64,000 nucleotides of DNA from Streptomyces sp. Ag109_O5-10 (GCF_900105755.1 NZ_FNTQ01000001.1:7130001-7194000), one strand, 5' to 3'; positions 15,476-25,247 are shown, counted from the stretch's first letter. Notes: generated by a model from the letters alone, not told the origin. Numbers and translations: made by a program.

Positions 15476-17128
15476 ATGAACGCAGACGGCCGTACCAGGC
15501 TCAACCAGACGCCCGAGTGGACCGCGCTCGCCAAGCACCGGGAGGAGCTCGCCGAGACCCATCTGCGGGATCTGTTCGCCGCCGACCCCGGACGCGGCAC
15601 GGGCTACACCCTCCAGGTCGGCGACCTCCACGTCGACTACTCGAAGCACCTGGTCAACGACGAGACGCTGCGGCTGCTGCGCGAGCTGGCCGCCGCCACC
15701 GACGTCTTCGGCCTGCGGGACGCCATGTTCCGCGGCGAGAAGATCAACGTCACCGAGGACCGCGCGGTCCTGCACACCGCCCTGCGCGCTCCGCGTGACG
15801 CGGTGATCGAGGTCGACGGCGCGAACGTGGTGCCCCAGGTGCACGCGGTCCTGGACAAGATGGCCGACTTCGCCGACCGCGTCCGCTCCGGCGCCTGGAC
15901 CGGCCACACCGGCAAGCCCATCAGGAACGTGGTCAACGTCGGCATCGGCGGCTCCGACCTCGGCCCCGCGATGGCCTACGAGGTGCTGCGCAGCTTCACC
16001 GACCGCGATCTCACGGTCCGCTTCGTCTCCAACGTCGACGGTGCCGACCTGCACGAGGCGACCCGCGACCTGGACGCGGCCGAGACGCTCTTCGTCATCG
16101 CCTCGAAGACCTTCACCACCATCGAGACGATCACCAACGCCACCTCCGCCCGCAACTGGCTCCTCGGCGAGCTGAAGGCCGGTCAGGAAGCGGTCGCCAA
16201 GCACTTCGTGGCCCTCTCCACGAACTCCGAGAAGGTGTCGGACTTCGGCATCGACACGGCCAACATGTTCGAGTTCTGGGACTGGGTCGGCGGCCGCTAC
16301 TCCTTCGACTCGGCGATCGGCCTCTCGCTGATGATCGCCATCGGCCCGGACCGCTTCCGCGAGATGCTGGACGGCTTCCACCTGGTCGACGAGCACTTCC
16401 GCACCGCCCCCGCCGAGGCCAACGTGCCTTTGCTCCTCGGCCTGTTGGGCATCTGGTACGGCAACTTCCACGACGCCCAGTCGCACGCGGTGCTGCCGTA
16501 CAGCCACTACCTCTCCAAGTTCACCGCCTACCTCCAGCAGCTGGACATGGAGTCCAACGGCAAGTCGGTGGACCGGGACGGCCGGCCGGTGCAGTGGCAG
16601 ACCGGTCCGGTGGTGTGGGGCACGCCGGGCACGAACGGGCAGCACGCGTACTACCAGTTGATCCACCAGGGCACCAAGCTGATCCCGGCGGACTTCATCG
16701 GCTTCGCCGAGCCGGTCGCCGAGCTGAGCGGTGAACTCAAGGCCCAGCACGACCTGCTGATGGCGAACTTCTTCGCCCAGACCCAGGCGCTGGCCTTCGG
16801 TAAGACGGCCGACGAGGTCCGCGCCGAGGGCGTCCCCGAGGCGCAGGTGGCGCACCGCACCTTCAAGGGCAACCACCCGACCACGACCATCCTCGCGAAG
16901 GAACTCACTCCGTCGGTCCTGGGCCAGCTGGTGGCGTTGTACGAGCACAAGGTCTTCACCCAGGGCGCCGTCTGGAACATCGACTCCTTCGACCAGTGGG
17001 GCGTCGAGCTCGGCAAGGTCCTCGCCAAGCGTGTGGAACCGGCCCTGACGGAGGGCGCGGAGGTACCCGGCCTGGACGCGTCCACGAAGGCGCTGGTCGC
17101 CAAGTACCGGGAACTGCGCGGGCGTTAG
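15476..17128 (+). CDS. pgi: Glucose-6-phosphate isomerase
   Basis: Interconverts glucose 6-phosphate and fructose 6-phosphate, linking glycolysis to the pentose phosphate genes that follow on the other strand. It has 550 residues with VNVGIGGSDLGPAM (phosphate binding), SKTFTTIETITNA, GGRYSFDSAIGLSL and the catalytic region GTNGQHAYYQLIHQGTKLIP. It is a typical long bacterial PGI. It converges on pgl with a strong bidirectional terminator between them. Confidence 0.97.
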   Translation: MNADGRTRLNQTPEWTALAKHREELAETHLRDLFAADPGRGTGYTLQVGDLHVDYSKHLVNDETLRLLRELAAATDVFGLRDAMFRGEKINVTEDRAVLHTALRAPRDAVIEVDGANVVPQVHAVLDKMADFADRVRSGAWTGHTGKPIRNVVNVGIGGSDLGPAMAYEVLRSFTDRDLTVRFVSNVDGADLHEATRDLDAAETLFVIASKTFTTIETITNATSARNWLLGELKAGQEAVAKHFVALSTNSEKVSDFGIDTANMFEFWDWVGGRYSFDSAIGLSLMIAIGPDRFREMLDGFHLVDEHFRTAPAEANVPLLLGLLGIWYGNFHDAQSHAVLPYSHYLSKFTAYLQQLDMESNGKSVDRDGRPVQWQTGPVVWGTPGTNGQHAYYQLIHQGTKLIPADFIGFAEPVAELSGELKAQHDLLMANFFAQTQALAFGKTADEVRAEGVPEAQVAHRTFKGNHPTTTILAKELTPSVLGQLVALYEHKVFTQGAVWNIDSFDQWGVELGKVLAKRVEPALTEGAEVPGLDASTKALVAKYRELRGR

Positions 17129-17136
17129 GCCCGGAC

Positions 17137-17181
17137 ATGGAAGAACCCGTACGGCCGCGGTGGCCGTACGGGTTCTTCCAT
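17137..17181. terminator. Bidirectional terminator between pgi and pgl
   Basis: A perfect 20-base inverted repeat (17137-17156 and 17162-17181, core GAACCCGTACGGCC) with a 5-nt loop lies 8 nt after the pgi stop and 19 nt from the pgl stop. Each strand ends in a short T-rich stretch (TTCTTCCAT), so it should stop both converging transcripts. Confidence 0.9.
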
Positions 17182-17200
17182 CAGCGCCTCACCGGCTTCG

Positions 17201-17983
17201 TCACGCAGAAGCCGGCGGATACAGCGACCGCGGCAGCTGGGAGGCCGCCGCCGAGTCCAGGAGCCACAGGGTGCGTTGGCGGCCCTGGGCGCCCGTCGCC
17301 GGGGCCTGGATCTCGCCCGCGCCGGAGAGCGCGATGGCGACGGCCTCGGCCTTGTCCTCGCCCGCCGCCAGCAGCCAGACCTCGCGGGCCGAGCGGATGG
17401 CGGGGAGGGTGAGCGAGATGCGGGTCGGCGGGGGCTTGGGGGCGCCGTGGACGCCGACCACCGTGCGTTCCGTCTCGCGGACCGCGGGCAGCTCCGGGAA
17501 GAGCGAGGCCACGTGGGTGTCCGGGCCGACGCCCAGCATCAGGACGTCGAAGGTCGGCACCGGACCGTGGTTCTCGGGGTCGGCCGCGGCGGCCAGCTCC
17601 ACCGCGTAGGCCTCGGCGGCCGCGTCGACGTCCGTGCCCCAGGGGCCGTCCGAGGCGGGCATGGCGTGCACGCGCTTCGGGTCCACCGGGACCTGGTCGA
17701 GCAGGGCCTCGCGGGCCTGGGTGACGTTGCGCTCCGGGTCGCCCTCGGGCAGGAAGCGCTCGTCGCCCCACCAGAGGTCGAGCCGGCCCCAGTCGATGGC
17801 GTCCCGGGCCGGGGCCGCGGCCAGGGCCGCCAGCAGGCCGTTGCCGTTGCGGCCGCCCGTGAGGACCACGGACGCCTCGCCCCGGGAGGCTTGGGCGTCC
17901 ACGATCTTCGTGATCAGACGGGCCGCGGCGGCCTGCGCCATCAGCTCCTTGTCGCGGTGCACGACCAGCTGGGGAGTGCTCAT
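17201..17983 (-). CDS. pgl: 6-phosphogluconolactonase
   Basis: Hydrolyses 6-phosphogluconolactone, the product of Zwf. The 260 residues carry the family motifs VVLTGGRNGNGLLAAL, WGRLDLWWGDERFLPEGDPERN, FDVLMLGVGPDTHVASLFP and the C-terminal WLLAAGEDKAEAV. The start is the ATG at 17981-17983, which overlaps the opcA stop by ATGA. It is the last gene of the reverse-strand tkt-tal-zwf-opcA-pgl operon. Confidence 0.94.
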   Translation of the reverse strand: MSTPQLVVHRDKELMAQAAAARLITKIVDAQASRGEASVVLTGGRNGNGLLAALAAAPARDAIDWGRLDLWWGDERFLPEGDPERNVTQAREALLDQVPVDPKRVHAMPASDGPWGTDVDAAAEAYAVELAAAADPENHGPVPTFDVLMLGVGPDTHVASLFPELPAVRETERTVVGVHGAPKPPPTRISLTLPAIRSAREVWLLAAGEDKAEAVAIALSGAGEIQAPATGAQGRQRTLWLLDSAAASQLPRSLYPPASA

Positions 17984-19095
17984 GTCGCCTTCGCCCTCTT
18001 CTTCAGCGGCGGCCTTTCCTGCGGTGCCGCTTCTGTCGTGGGAACCTCGGCAGCGGCTTCGGAGGCTGTGGCCGGGTGGGTGACCGGTTCTCCTTTGGGG
18101 GAGACCTCCGGAGCCGAAGCCTCCGGTACCGGTTCCGTGGCCGGGGTGGCCGGGGTGGCCGGGGTGGCCGGCGCGTTCAGGCGCTCCACGCCGAACCGCA
18201 GCGCCGACGCGTAGGTGTCGTCCGGGTCGAGCCGGCGCAGCTCCTCCGCGATCAGCTCCGCCGTGTCGCGCCGCTTCAGCGCCACCGCACGGTCCGGCTG
18301 ACCGTCGATGGAGAGCGTCGCGAGGGAGCCGTCGGCGCGGTCGAGCGCGATCGCGCCCTCGCTGGTGGCGAGGCGGACCGCGGTCAGGCCGGGGCCCGCC
18401 GAGAGGGAGCGCTTGACGGGGACGTCCAGCCGGTCCGCGAGCCACATCGCCAGCAGCTCGCAGCTCGGGTTGAACTCCTCGCCCTCCACCTCGACCGCCT
18501 TGACCTCGCAGACCACCTGGTCCAGGGCCGCCGCCAGCATCGAGCGCCAGGGCGTGATCCGGGTCCAGGACAGGTCCGTGTCGCCGGGGGTGTAGGTGTC
18601 CGCGCGGGCGGACAGCTCCCGTACCGGCTGCTCGGAGGAGTAGGTGTCGGTGACCCGGCGCTGGGCGAGGGCGCCGAGGGGGTCCTTCGCCGGGTCGAGC
18701 GGGGCGTTCACCGGCCACCAGACGACGACCGGGGCGTCGGGGAGCAGCAGCGGCAGCACGACCGAGTCGGCGTGGTCGGCGACCTCGCCGTGCAGCCGCA
18801 GGATCACCGTCTCGCCGGACCCCGCGTCCGCGCCCACCCGGACCTCCGCGTCCAGGCGGGACGCCGTACGGTCGCGGGGGGAGCGGGAGACGCGCTTGAT
18901 GACGACCAGGGTGCGCGAGGGGTGCTCGTGCGAGGCCTCCTCGGCTGCCTTGAGGGCGTCGTAGGCGTTCTCCTCGTCGGTGACGATGACGAGGGTGAGC
19001 ACCATGCCCACGGCGGGCGTGCCGATGGCCCGGCGGCCCTGTACCAGCGCCTTGTTGACCTTGCCGGCCGTGGTGTCCGTGAGGTCTATCTTCAT
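17980..19095 (-). CDS. opcA: Glucose-6-P dehydrogenase assembly protein OpcA
   Basis: OpcA is an actinobacterial and cyanobacterial protein needed for assembly or full activity of glucose-6-phosphate dehydrogenase. The 371-residue protein has the OpcA core (MKIDLTDTTAGKVNKALVQ start, DAPVVVWWPVNAPLDPAKDP, DLSWTRITPWRSMLAAALDQ). The last 70 residues are a disordered Pro/Ala/Thr/Glu tail with an APATPATPATPAT run made by a 9-base repeat near 18140-18170, ending in Lys/Arg. It overlaps zwf by ATGA and pgl by ATGA, implying coupled translation. Confidence 0.94.
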   Translation of the reverse strand: MKIDLTDTTAGKVNKALVQGRRAIGTPAVGMVLTLVIVTDEENAYDALKAAEEASHEHPSRTLVVIKRVSRSPRDRTASRLDAEVRVGADAGSGETVILRLHGEVADHADSVVLPLLLPDAPVVVWWPVNAPLDPAKDPLGALAQRRVTDTYSSEQPVRELSARADTYTPGDTDLSWTRITPWRSMLAAALDQVVCEVKAVEVEGEEFNPSCELLAMWLADRLDVPVKRSLSAGPGLTAVRLATSEGAIALDRADGSLATLSIDGQPDRAVALKRRDTAELIAEELRRLDPDDTYASALRFGVERLNAPATPATPATPATEPVPEASAPEVSPKGEPVTHPATASEAAAEVPTTEAAPQERPPLKKRAKAT

Positions 19096-20615
19096 GGGCG
19101 GCGCCAGCTCCGTCCGTCTCGTGCCAGCATCTGGTCGGCCTCGGCGGGGCCCCAGGTGCCGGACTTGTACTGGGCGGGCCTGCCGTGCGTGTCCCAGTAC
19201 TCCTCGATCGGGTCGAGGATCTTCCAGGACAGCTCGACCTCCTCCGTGCGCGGGAAGAGGTTGGCGTCGCCGAGCAGCACGTCCAGGATCAGCCGCTCGT
19301 ACGCCTCCGGCGAGGACTCGGTGAAGGACTCGCCGTAGGCGAAGTCCATCGACACGTCCCGGATCTCCATCGAGGTGCCGGGCACCTTGGAGCCGAAGCG
19401 GACGGTGACGCCCTCGTCGGGCTGGACGCGGATGACGATCGCGTTCTGCCCGAGTTCCTCGGTGGCCGTCTGGTCGAAGGGGGAGTGCGGGGCCCGCTGG
19501 AAGACCACCGCGATCTCGGTGACGCGGCGGCCGAGCCGCTTGCCGGTGCGCAGGTAGAAGGGGACGCCCGCCCAGCGGCGGTTGTCGATCTCGAGCTTCA
19601 CGGCGGCGTAGGTGTCGGTCTTCGACTTGGGGTTGATGCCGTCCTCTTCGAGGTAGCCGATGACCTTCTCGCCGCCCTGCCAGCCGGCCGCGTACTGGCC
19701 GCGCACGGTCGAGGTGCCGAGGTCCTTGGGCAGCCGTACCGCGCCGAGCACCTTCTCCTTCTCCGCGGCCAGTGCGTCCGCGTTGAAGGAGGCCGGCTCC
19801 TCCATGGCGGTCAGGGCCATGAGCTGGAGCAGGTGGTTCTGGATGACGTCACGGGCCGAGCCGATGCCGTCGTAGTAGCCGGCCCGGCCGCCGATGCCGA
19901 TGTCCTCGGCCATGGTGATCTGGATGTGGTCCACGAAGGACCGGTTCCAGATCGGCTCGTACATCGTGTTGGCGAAACGCAGCGCCAGGATGTTCTGGAC
20001 GGTCTCCTTGCCGAGGTAGTGGTCGATCCGGAACACCTGGTCCGGTTCGAACACCTCGTGCACGACCTTGTTGAGCTCCTCGGCCGACTTCAGGTCGTGG
20101 CCGAAGGGCTTCTCGATGACCGCGCGCCGCCAGGAGCCGCCGGACTGGTCGGCCAGGCCGTGCTTCTTCAGCTGCTGGATGACCACCGGGAAGGAGCGCG
20201 GCGGGACCGAGAGGTAGAAGGCGAAGTTGCCGCCCGTGCCCTGCGCCTTGTCCAGCTCCTCGATGGTGGAGCGCAGGCGCTCGAACGCGTCGTCGTCGTC
20301 GAAGGTGCCCTGGACGAAGCGCATCCCCTGGATGAGCTGCTGCCAGACCTCCTCGCGGAACGGGGTGCGGGCGTGTTCCTTGACGGCGTCGTGGACCTCG
20401 GCGGCGAAGTCCTCGTTGGCCCACTCGCGGCGGGCGAAACCGACCAGGGAGAAGCCCGGCGGCAGCAGACCCCGGTTGGCGAGGTCGTAGACGGCGGGCA
20501 TGAGCTTCTTACGGGAGAGGTCGCCCGTGACGCCGAAGATGACCAGGCCCGACGGCCCCGCGATACGCGGGAGCCGTCGGTCGGCGGGGTCACGCAGCGG
20601 GTTGCTGCTTGACAA
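19092..20615 (-). CDS. zwf: Glucose-6-phosphate dehydrogenase
   Basis: Oxidises glucose 6-phosphate with NADP, the entry step of the pentose phosphate pathway. It has 507 residues with the coenzyme loop VIFGVTGDLSRKKLMPAVYDL, EKPFGHD, the active-site signature RIDHYLGKETVQN and the C-terminal WKILDPIEEYW. The start is TTG at 20613-20615: GGAGGG sits 8 nt upstream inside the end of tal, and the residues SSSNPLRDP fit the family. The TTG may limit its translation relative to tal. Confidence 0.95.
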   Translation of the reverse strand: MSSSNPLRDPADRRLPRIAGPSGLVIFGVTGDLSRKKLMPAVYDLANRGLLPPGFSLVGFARREWANEDFAAEVHDAVKEHARTPFREEVWQQLIQGMRFVQGTFDDDDAFERLRSTIEELDKAQGTGGNFAFYLSVPPRSFPVVIQQLKKHGLADQSGGSWRRAVIEKPFGHDLKSAEELNKVVHEVFEPDQVFRIDHYLGKETVQNILALRFANTMYEPIWNRSFVDHIQITMAEDIGIGGRAGYYDGIGSARDVIQNHLLQLMALTAMEEPASFNADALAAEKEKVLGAVRLPKDLGTSTVRGQYAAGWQGGEKVIGYLEEDGINPKSKTDTYAAVKLEIDNRRWAGVPFYLRTGKRLGRRVTEIAVVFQRAPHSPFDQTATEELGQNAIVIRVQPDEGVTVRFGSKVPGTSMEIRDVSMDFAYGESFTESSPEAYERLILDVLLGDANLFPRTEEVELSWKILDPIEEYWDTHGRPAQYKSGTWGPAEADQMLARDGRSWRRP

Positions 20616-20619
20616 GATG

Positions 20620-21738
20620 TCAGCCCTCCGAGGGGGCCAGGCGCTCCAGCTCCGCCTGGGTCGACTTGAGCAGGTCGTTCCAGGACGCCTCGAACTTCTC
20701 GACGCCCTCGTCCTCCAGTACCTGGACCACGTCGTCGTACGAGATCCCGAGCGCCTCGACCGCGTCCAGGTCGGCGCGGGCCTGCTCGTACGTGCCGGTG
20801 ATCGTGTCGCCGGTGATCTCGCCGTGGTCCTCGACCGCGAAGAGGGTGGCCTCCGGCATGGTGTTCACCGTGTTCGGCGCCACCAGCTCGTCGACGTACA
20901 TGGTGTCCTTGTACGCCGGGTCCTTCACGCCGGTGGAGGCCCACAGCGGACGCTGCTTGCGGGCGCCCGCGTTCTCCAGCGCCTGCCAGCGGTCGGAGGA
21001 GAAGACCTCCTCGTAGGCCTGGTAGGCGAGCCGGGCGTTGGCGATGGCGGCCTTGCCGCGCAGCGCCTTGGCCTCGTCGGTGCCCAGGGCGTCCAGGCGC
21101 TTGTCGATCTCGGTGTCCACCCGGGACACGAAGAACGACGCCACCGAACGGATGAGCGACAGGTCCAGGCCGCGCTCCTTGGCCTTCTCCAGGCCGGTCA
21201 GGTAGGCGTCCATGACCTTGCGGTAGCGCTCGAGGGAGAAGATCAGCGTGACGTTGACGCTGATGCCGAGGCCGATGACCTCGGCGATCGCCGGCAGACC
21301 CGCCTCGGTGGCCGGGATCTTGATGAGCGTGTTGGGGCGGTCCACCAGCCAGGCCAGCTGCCTGGCCTCGGCGACGGTCGCCTTGGTGTTGTGCGCGAGG
21401 CGGGGGTCGACCTCGATCGACACACGGCCGTCCTGGCCGTCGGTCGCGTCGAACACCGGGCGCAGGATGTCGGCGGCGTCGCGGACGTCCGCCGTGGTGA
21501 TCATGCGGATGGCCTCTTCGACGGTCACCTTGCGGGCGGCGAGGTCGGAAACCTGCTGGTCGTAGCCGTCGCCCTGCGAGATCGCCTTCTGGAAGATCGT
21601 CGGGTTGGTGGTGACGCCCACGACGTGCTGCTGGTCGATCAGTTCGGCGAGGTTGCCGGACGTGATCCGCTTGCGCGACAGGTCGTCCAGCCAGATCGCG
21701 ACGCCTTCGTCGGAGAGGCGCTTGAGTGCGTCTGTCAT
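20620..21738 (-). CDS. tal: Transaldolase
   Basis: Moves a dihydroxyacetone unit between sugar phosphates in the non-oxidative pentose phosphate pathway. The 372-residue size and motifs (GVTTNPTIFQKAIS, the Schiff-base Lys in NTLIKIPATEAGLPAI, SVNVTLIFSLERYRKVMDAYL) place it in the longer actinobacterial/cyanobacterial TalB-related class. The ATG lies 33 bp after tkt, and only 4 bp separate its stop from zwf, so they share a transcript. Confidence 0.96.
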   Translation of the reverse strand: MTDALKRLSDEGVAIWLDDLSRKRITSGNLAELIDQQHVVGVTTNPTIFQKAISQGDGYDQQVSDLAARKVTVEEAIRMITTADVRDAADILRPVFDATDGQDGRVSIEVDPRLAHNTKATVAEARQLAWLVDRPNTLIKIPATEAGLPAIAEVIGLGISVNVTLIFSLERYRKVMDAYLTGLEKAKERGLDLSLIRSVASFFVSRVDTEIDKRLDALGTDEAKALRGKAAIANARLAYQAYEEVFSSDRWQALENAGARKQRPLWASTGVKDPAYKDTMYVDELVAPNTVNTMPEATLFAVEDHGEITGDTITGTYEQARADLDAVEALGISYDDVVQVLEDEGVEKFEASWNDLLKSTQAELERLAPSEG

Positions 21739-21771
21739 GGAATTACATCTCCTACGTGTCGTATGTGAGCG

Positions 21772-23859
21772 TCAGCGCTGGGCGGCGGCGATGGATTCCC
21801 GGGCCTTGGCGGCCACGTTCTCGGCCGTGAAGCCGAACTCGCGGAAGAGCACCTTGCCGTCGGCGGACGCACCGAAGTGCTCCAGGGAAACGATGCGGCC
21901 GGCCTCCCCGACGTACTTGTGCCAGGTGAGGCCGATACCCGCCTCGACCGACACCCGGGCCCTGACGGACGGCGGCAGGACGCTGTCCCGGTACCCCTGG
22001 TCCTGCTCCTCGAACCACTCCACGCACGGCATGGAGACGACGCGCGTGGGCACGCCGTCGGCCTCCAGCTGCTCGCGCGCCTCGACGGCGACGTGCACCT
22101 CGGAGCCGGTCGCGATCAGGATGACCTCGGGGGTCCCGCCGGACGCCTCGAACAGGACGTAGCCGCCCTTGACGGTGTCCTCGTTCGGCTCGTACACGGG
22201 CACACCCTGACGGGTCAGCGCCAGGCCGTGCGGGGCGCCCTTGCCGAAGACCTTCGTGTAGCGCCGGAGGACCTCGCGCCAGGCGATGGCGGTCTCGTTG
22301 GCGTCGGCCGGGCGGACCACGTTCAGGCCCGGGATGGCGCGCAGCGAGGCCAGGTGCTCGACCGGCTGGTGGGTGGGGCCGTCCTCGCCCAGGCCGATGG
22401 AGTCGTGGGTCCACACGTACGTCACCGGCAGGTGCATCAGCGCCGAGAGACGGACGGCGTTGCGCATGTAGTCGGAGAAGACGAGGAACGTACCGCCGTA
22501 GACACGGGTGTTGCCGTGCAGGGTGATGCCGTTCATCTCCGCGGCCATCGAGTGCTCGCGGATACCGAAGTGGATGGTGCGCCCGTAGGGGTTCGCGCCC
22601 GGCAGCGGGTTGTCCGCCGGCAGGAACGAGCTGTCCTTGTCGATGGTCGTGTTGTTCGACCCGGCGAGGTCGGCGGAACCGCCCCACAGCTCGGGGATGA
22701 CCGCGCCGAGCGCCTGGAGCACCTTGCCGGAGGCCGCGCGGGTGGCGACGCCCTTGCCGGGCTCGAAGACCGGGATCTTCTCCTCCCAGCCCTTGGGCAG
22801 CTCGGCCGCCGCGATGCGGTCGAAGTCGGCGGCCCGCTCGGCGTTGCTGTTCCGCCACTGCTGGAACGACTTCTCCCACTCGGCCTTCGCGGCCGCGCCG
22901 CGCTCGCCGGCCTGCCGGGTGTGGGCGAGGACCTCCTCGGCGACGTCGAAGCTCTTGTCCGGGTCGAAGCCCAGGACGCGCTTGGTGGCCGCGACCTCTT
23001 CCTCGCCCAGCGCCGAGCCATGGGCGGCCTCGGTGTTCTGCGCGTTCGGGGCGGGCCAGGCGATGATCGAGCGCATCGCGATGAAGGACGGCTTGTCCGT
23101 CACCTTCTTCGCGGCCTCGATCGCGTTGTAGATGGCGTGCGGGTCCAGGTCGCCGTCCGGCTTCGGGGCGATCCGCTGGACATGCCAGCCGTACGCCTCG
23201 TACCGCTTGACGGTGTCCTCGGAGACGGCCGTCTCGGTGTCGCCCTCGATCGAGATGTGGTTGTCGTCCCACAGCAGGACGAGGTTGCCGAGCTTCTGGT
23301 GGCCGGCCATCGAGGACGCCTCGGCGGAGATGCCCTCCTGGAGGCAGCCGTCACCGGCGATGCAGTAGATGAAGTGGTCGAACGGCGACTCGCCCTGCGG
23401 CGCGTCCGGGTCGAACAGACCGCGCTCGTACCGGGAGGCCATGGCCATGCCCACCGCGTTGGCGACACCCTGGCCGAGCGGGCCGGTGGTGGTCTCCACG
23501 CCCTTGGTGTGGCCGTACTCCGGGTGACCGGGGGTCTTGGAGCCCCAGGTGCGGAAGGCCTCGAGGTCTTCCAGCTCCAGACCGAAGCCGGCCAGGTAGA
23601 GCTGCGTGTAGAGGGTCAGCGACGAGTGACCGGCGGACAGCACGAAGCGGTCGCGGCCCACCCATTCGGGGTCGGACGGGTCGTGCCGCATCACCTTCTG
23701 GAAGAGGGTGTACGCGGCCGGCGCCAGGCTCATCGCCGTACCCGGATGGCCGTTGCCGACCTTCTGTACGGCATCGGCGGCCAGGACGCGGGCGGTGTCT
23801 ACGGCCCGCTGGTCCAACTCGGTCCAGTCGAGGTCTGTGGTGGTCGGCTTGGTGCTCAC
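21772..23859 (-). CDS. tkt: Transketolase
   Basis: Thiamine-diphosphate enzyme transferring two-carbon units between sugar phosphates. The 695 residues show GNGHPGTAMSLAP, the cofactor motif YCIAGDGCLQEGISAEASS ending in LVLLWDDN, and the pyrimidine-domain block TLHGNTRVYGGTFLVFSDYM. The GTG start at 23857-23859 heads the reverse operon tkt-tal-zwf-opcA-pgl. Its ribosome site is not ideal: AGG directly abuts the codon and GGAG is 14 nt away. Confidence 0.97.
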   Translation of the reverse strand: MSTKPTTTDLDWTELDQRAVDTARVLAADAVQKVGNGHPGTAMSLAPAAYTLFQKVMRHDPSDPEWVGRDRFVLSAGHSSLTLYTQLYLAGFGLELEDLEAFRTWGSKTPGHPEYGHTKGVETTTGPLGQGVANAVGMAMASRYERGLFDPDAPQGESPFDHFIYCIAGDGCLQEGISAEASSMAGHQKLGNLVLLWDDNHISIEGDTETAVSEDTVKRYEAYGWHVQRIAPKPDGDLDPHAIYNAIEAAKKVTDKPSFIAMRSIIAWPAPNAQNTEAAHGSALGEEEVAATKRVLGFDPDKSFDVAEEVLAHTRQAGERGAAAKAEWEKSFQQWRNSNAERAADFDRIAAAELPKGWEEKIPVFEPGKGVATRAASGKVLQALGAVIPELWGGSADLAGSNNTTIDKDSSFLPADNPLPGANPYGRTIHFGIREHSMAAEMNGITLHGNTRVYGGTFLVFSDYMRNAVRLSALMHLPVTYVWTHDSIGLGEDGPTHQPVEHLASLRAIPGLNVVRPADANETAIAWREVLRRYTKVFGKGAPHGLALTRQGVPVYEPNEDTVKGGYVLFEASGGTPEVILIATGSEVHVAVEAREQLEADGVPTRVVSMPCVEWFEEQDQGYRDSVLPPSVRARVSVEAGIGLTWHKYVGEAGRIVSLEHFGASADGKVLFREFGFTAENVAAKARESIAAAQR

Positions 23860-24235
23860 CCTGGGTCAGGGCTCCTCTCCACATGTTCGGTTACCGGTCC
23901 CCGGGCACACGCCCGCACCGGCTGCCGGTGCACTGGGTGCCCACCGGCCGTTGTCGAGCCTACCCCCGTAAGGACGTGCATTTTTTCGAGTGATTCCAGA
24001 CTGCCGGGACTCTCGGGGATCCGCCTCCCGACTGGCCGAGAAGGCATTCGGCACATGAATACGGAACCGCTCATCTGACTGCTCAATCGAGCCGCCGCAC
24101 CCCTCTGCCGAGACGCCCGCCAACACGACCCCACCCCGCGAAGGTCGGGGTACGGGCAACGTCTAAAGTGGCGTGGTACGCGCGAGCCTTTACCGTGAGT
24201 TCACACGGCGGGCTCGCTGGGAGTCTCTGTCAGGG
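23860..24235. other. Divergent intergenic region tkt/ctaB
   Basis: About 376 bp that must hold the promoters of the pentose phosphate operon (reverse) and ctaB (forward). TAGGCT on the reverse strand near 23955-23960 and TAAAGT at 24164-24169 on the forward strand match TANNNT -10 boxes, but neither has a convincing -35. A TTTTTT run near 23980 is unusual for this GC level. No gene seen. Confidence 0.4.
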
Positions 24236-25189
24236 GTGTGCGTGACGGCCGTCGAATCCCGTCCAGCGGGGGTGCTCGGTGCGAGCGAGAGCCCGAGCCA
24301 CCGGCCGTTCGGGGCCCGTGTCAAAGCTTTCGTGGCGCTGACCAAGCCGCGGATCATCGAGCTGTTGCTCATCACCACCGTTCCGGTGATGTTCCTGGCG
24401 CAGCAGGGCGTGCCCGACCTGACGCTGGTGCTGCTCACCTGCGTCGGCGGGTACCTCTCGGCGGGCGGCGCCAACGCGCTGAACATGTACATCGACCGGG
24501 ACATCGACGCGCTGATGGACCGGACCTCGCAGCGTCCGCTGGTGACCGGCATGGTCAGCCCGCGCGAGTGCCTCGCCTTCGGCATCACCCTGGCGGTCGG
24601 CTCCACGCTGCTGTTCGGTCTCACCGTCAACTGGCTGAGCGCGTGGCTGTCACTCGGAGCGCTGCTCTTCTACGTCGTCGTCTACACGATGATCCTCAAG
24701 CGGCGTACCGCGCAGAACATCGTGTGGGGCGGCATCGCGGGCTGCATGCCGGTGCTGATCGGCTGGTCGGCCGTCACCGACTCGCTCTCCTGGGCGCCGC
24801 TCATCCTCTTCCTTGTCATCTTCTTCTGGACGCCGCCGCACTACTGGCCGCTCTCCATGAAGGTGAAGGACGACTACGCGCGCGTGGGCGTGCCGATGCT
24901 GCCGGTCGTCGCCTCCAACAAGGTGGTCGCCAAGCAGATCGTCATCTACAGCTGGGTGATGGTCGCGGTCTCGCTGCTCCTCACCCCCCTCGGCTACACC
25001 GGCTGGTTCTACACCCTGGTCGCGCTCGCGGCGGGCGGCTGGTGGCTGTGGGAGGCGCACGCGCTGCAGAACCGCGCGAAGGCCGAGGTGACGGGCGGCA
25101 AGCTCAAGGAGATGCGGCTGTTCCACTGGTCGATCACCTACGTTTCGCTGCTCTTCGTCGCCGTGGCGGTCGACCCCTTCCTGCGCTGA
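24236..25189 (+). CDS. ctaB: Protoheme IX farnesyltransferase (heme O synthase)
   Basis: Attaches a farnesyl group to heme b, making heme O, which CtaA then converts to heme A for cytochrome aa3 oxidase. A UbiA-type integral membrane protein: the prenyl-diphosphate motif NMYIDRDIDALMDRT (NxxxDxxxD) is present, with about eight or nine hydrophobic helices (ELLLITTVPVMFLA, LGALLFYVVVYTMIL, IYSWVMVAVSLLL). GTG 24236 gives 317 residues with CVTAVESRPAGVL at the start; GTG 24242 is also possible. The partner gene ctaA lies 2.4 kb downstream on the other strand. Confidence 0.93.
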   Translation: MCVTAVESRPAGVLGASESPSHRPFGARVKAFVALTKPRIIELLLITTVPVMFLAQQGVPDLTLVLLTCVGGYLSAGGANALNMYIDRDIDALMDRTSQRPLVTGMVSPRECLAFGITLAVGSTLLFGLTVNWLSAWLSLGALLFYVVVYTMILKRRTAQNIVWGGIAGCMPVLIGWSAVTDSLSWAPLILFLVIFFWTPPHYWPLSMKVKDDYARVGVPMLPVVASNKVVAKQIVIYSWVMVAVSLLLTPLGYTGWFYTLVALAAGGWWLWEAHALQNRAKAEVTGGKLKEMRLFHWSITYVSLLFVAVAVDPFLR

Positions 25190-25234
25190 CACAGGTCACA
25201 TCACCCTGCCCTCGCCAGTGGATCTACTCGTGAG

Positions 25235-25247
25235 TAGCATCCTGTCC
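25235..25247 (+). promoter_or_regulatory. -10 box 7 nt before start codon
   Basis: TAGCAT (25235-25240) followed by 7 nt and ATG 25248 suggests a leaderless transcript for the small gene; no ribosome site precedes that ATG. No clear -35 is seen. Confidence 0.4.
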
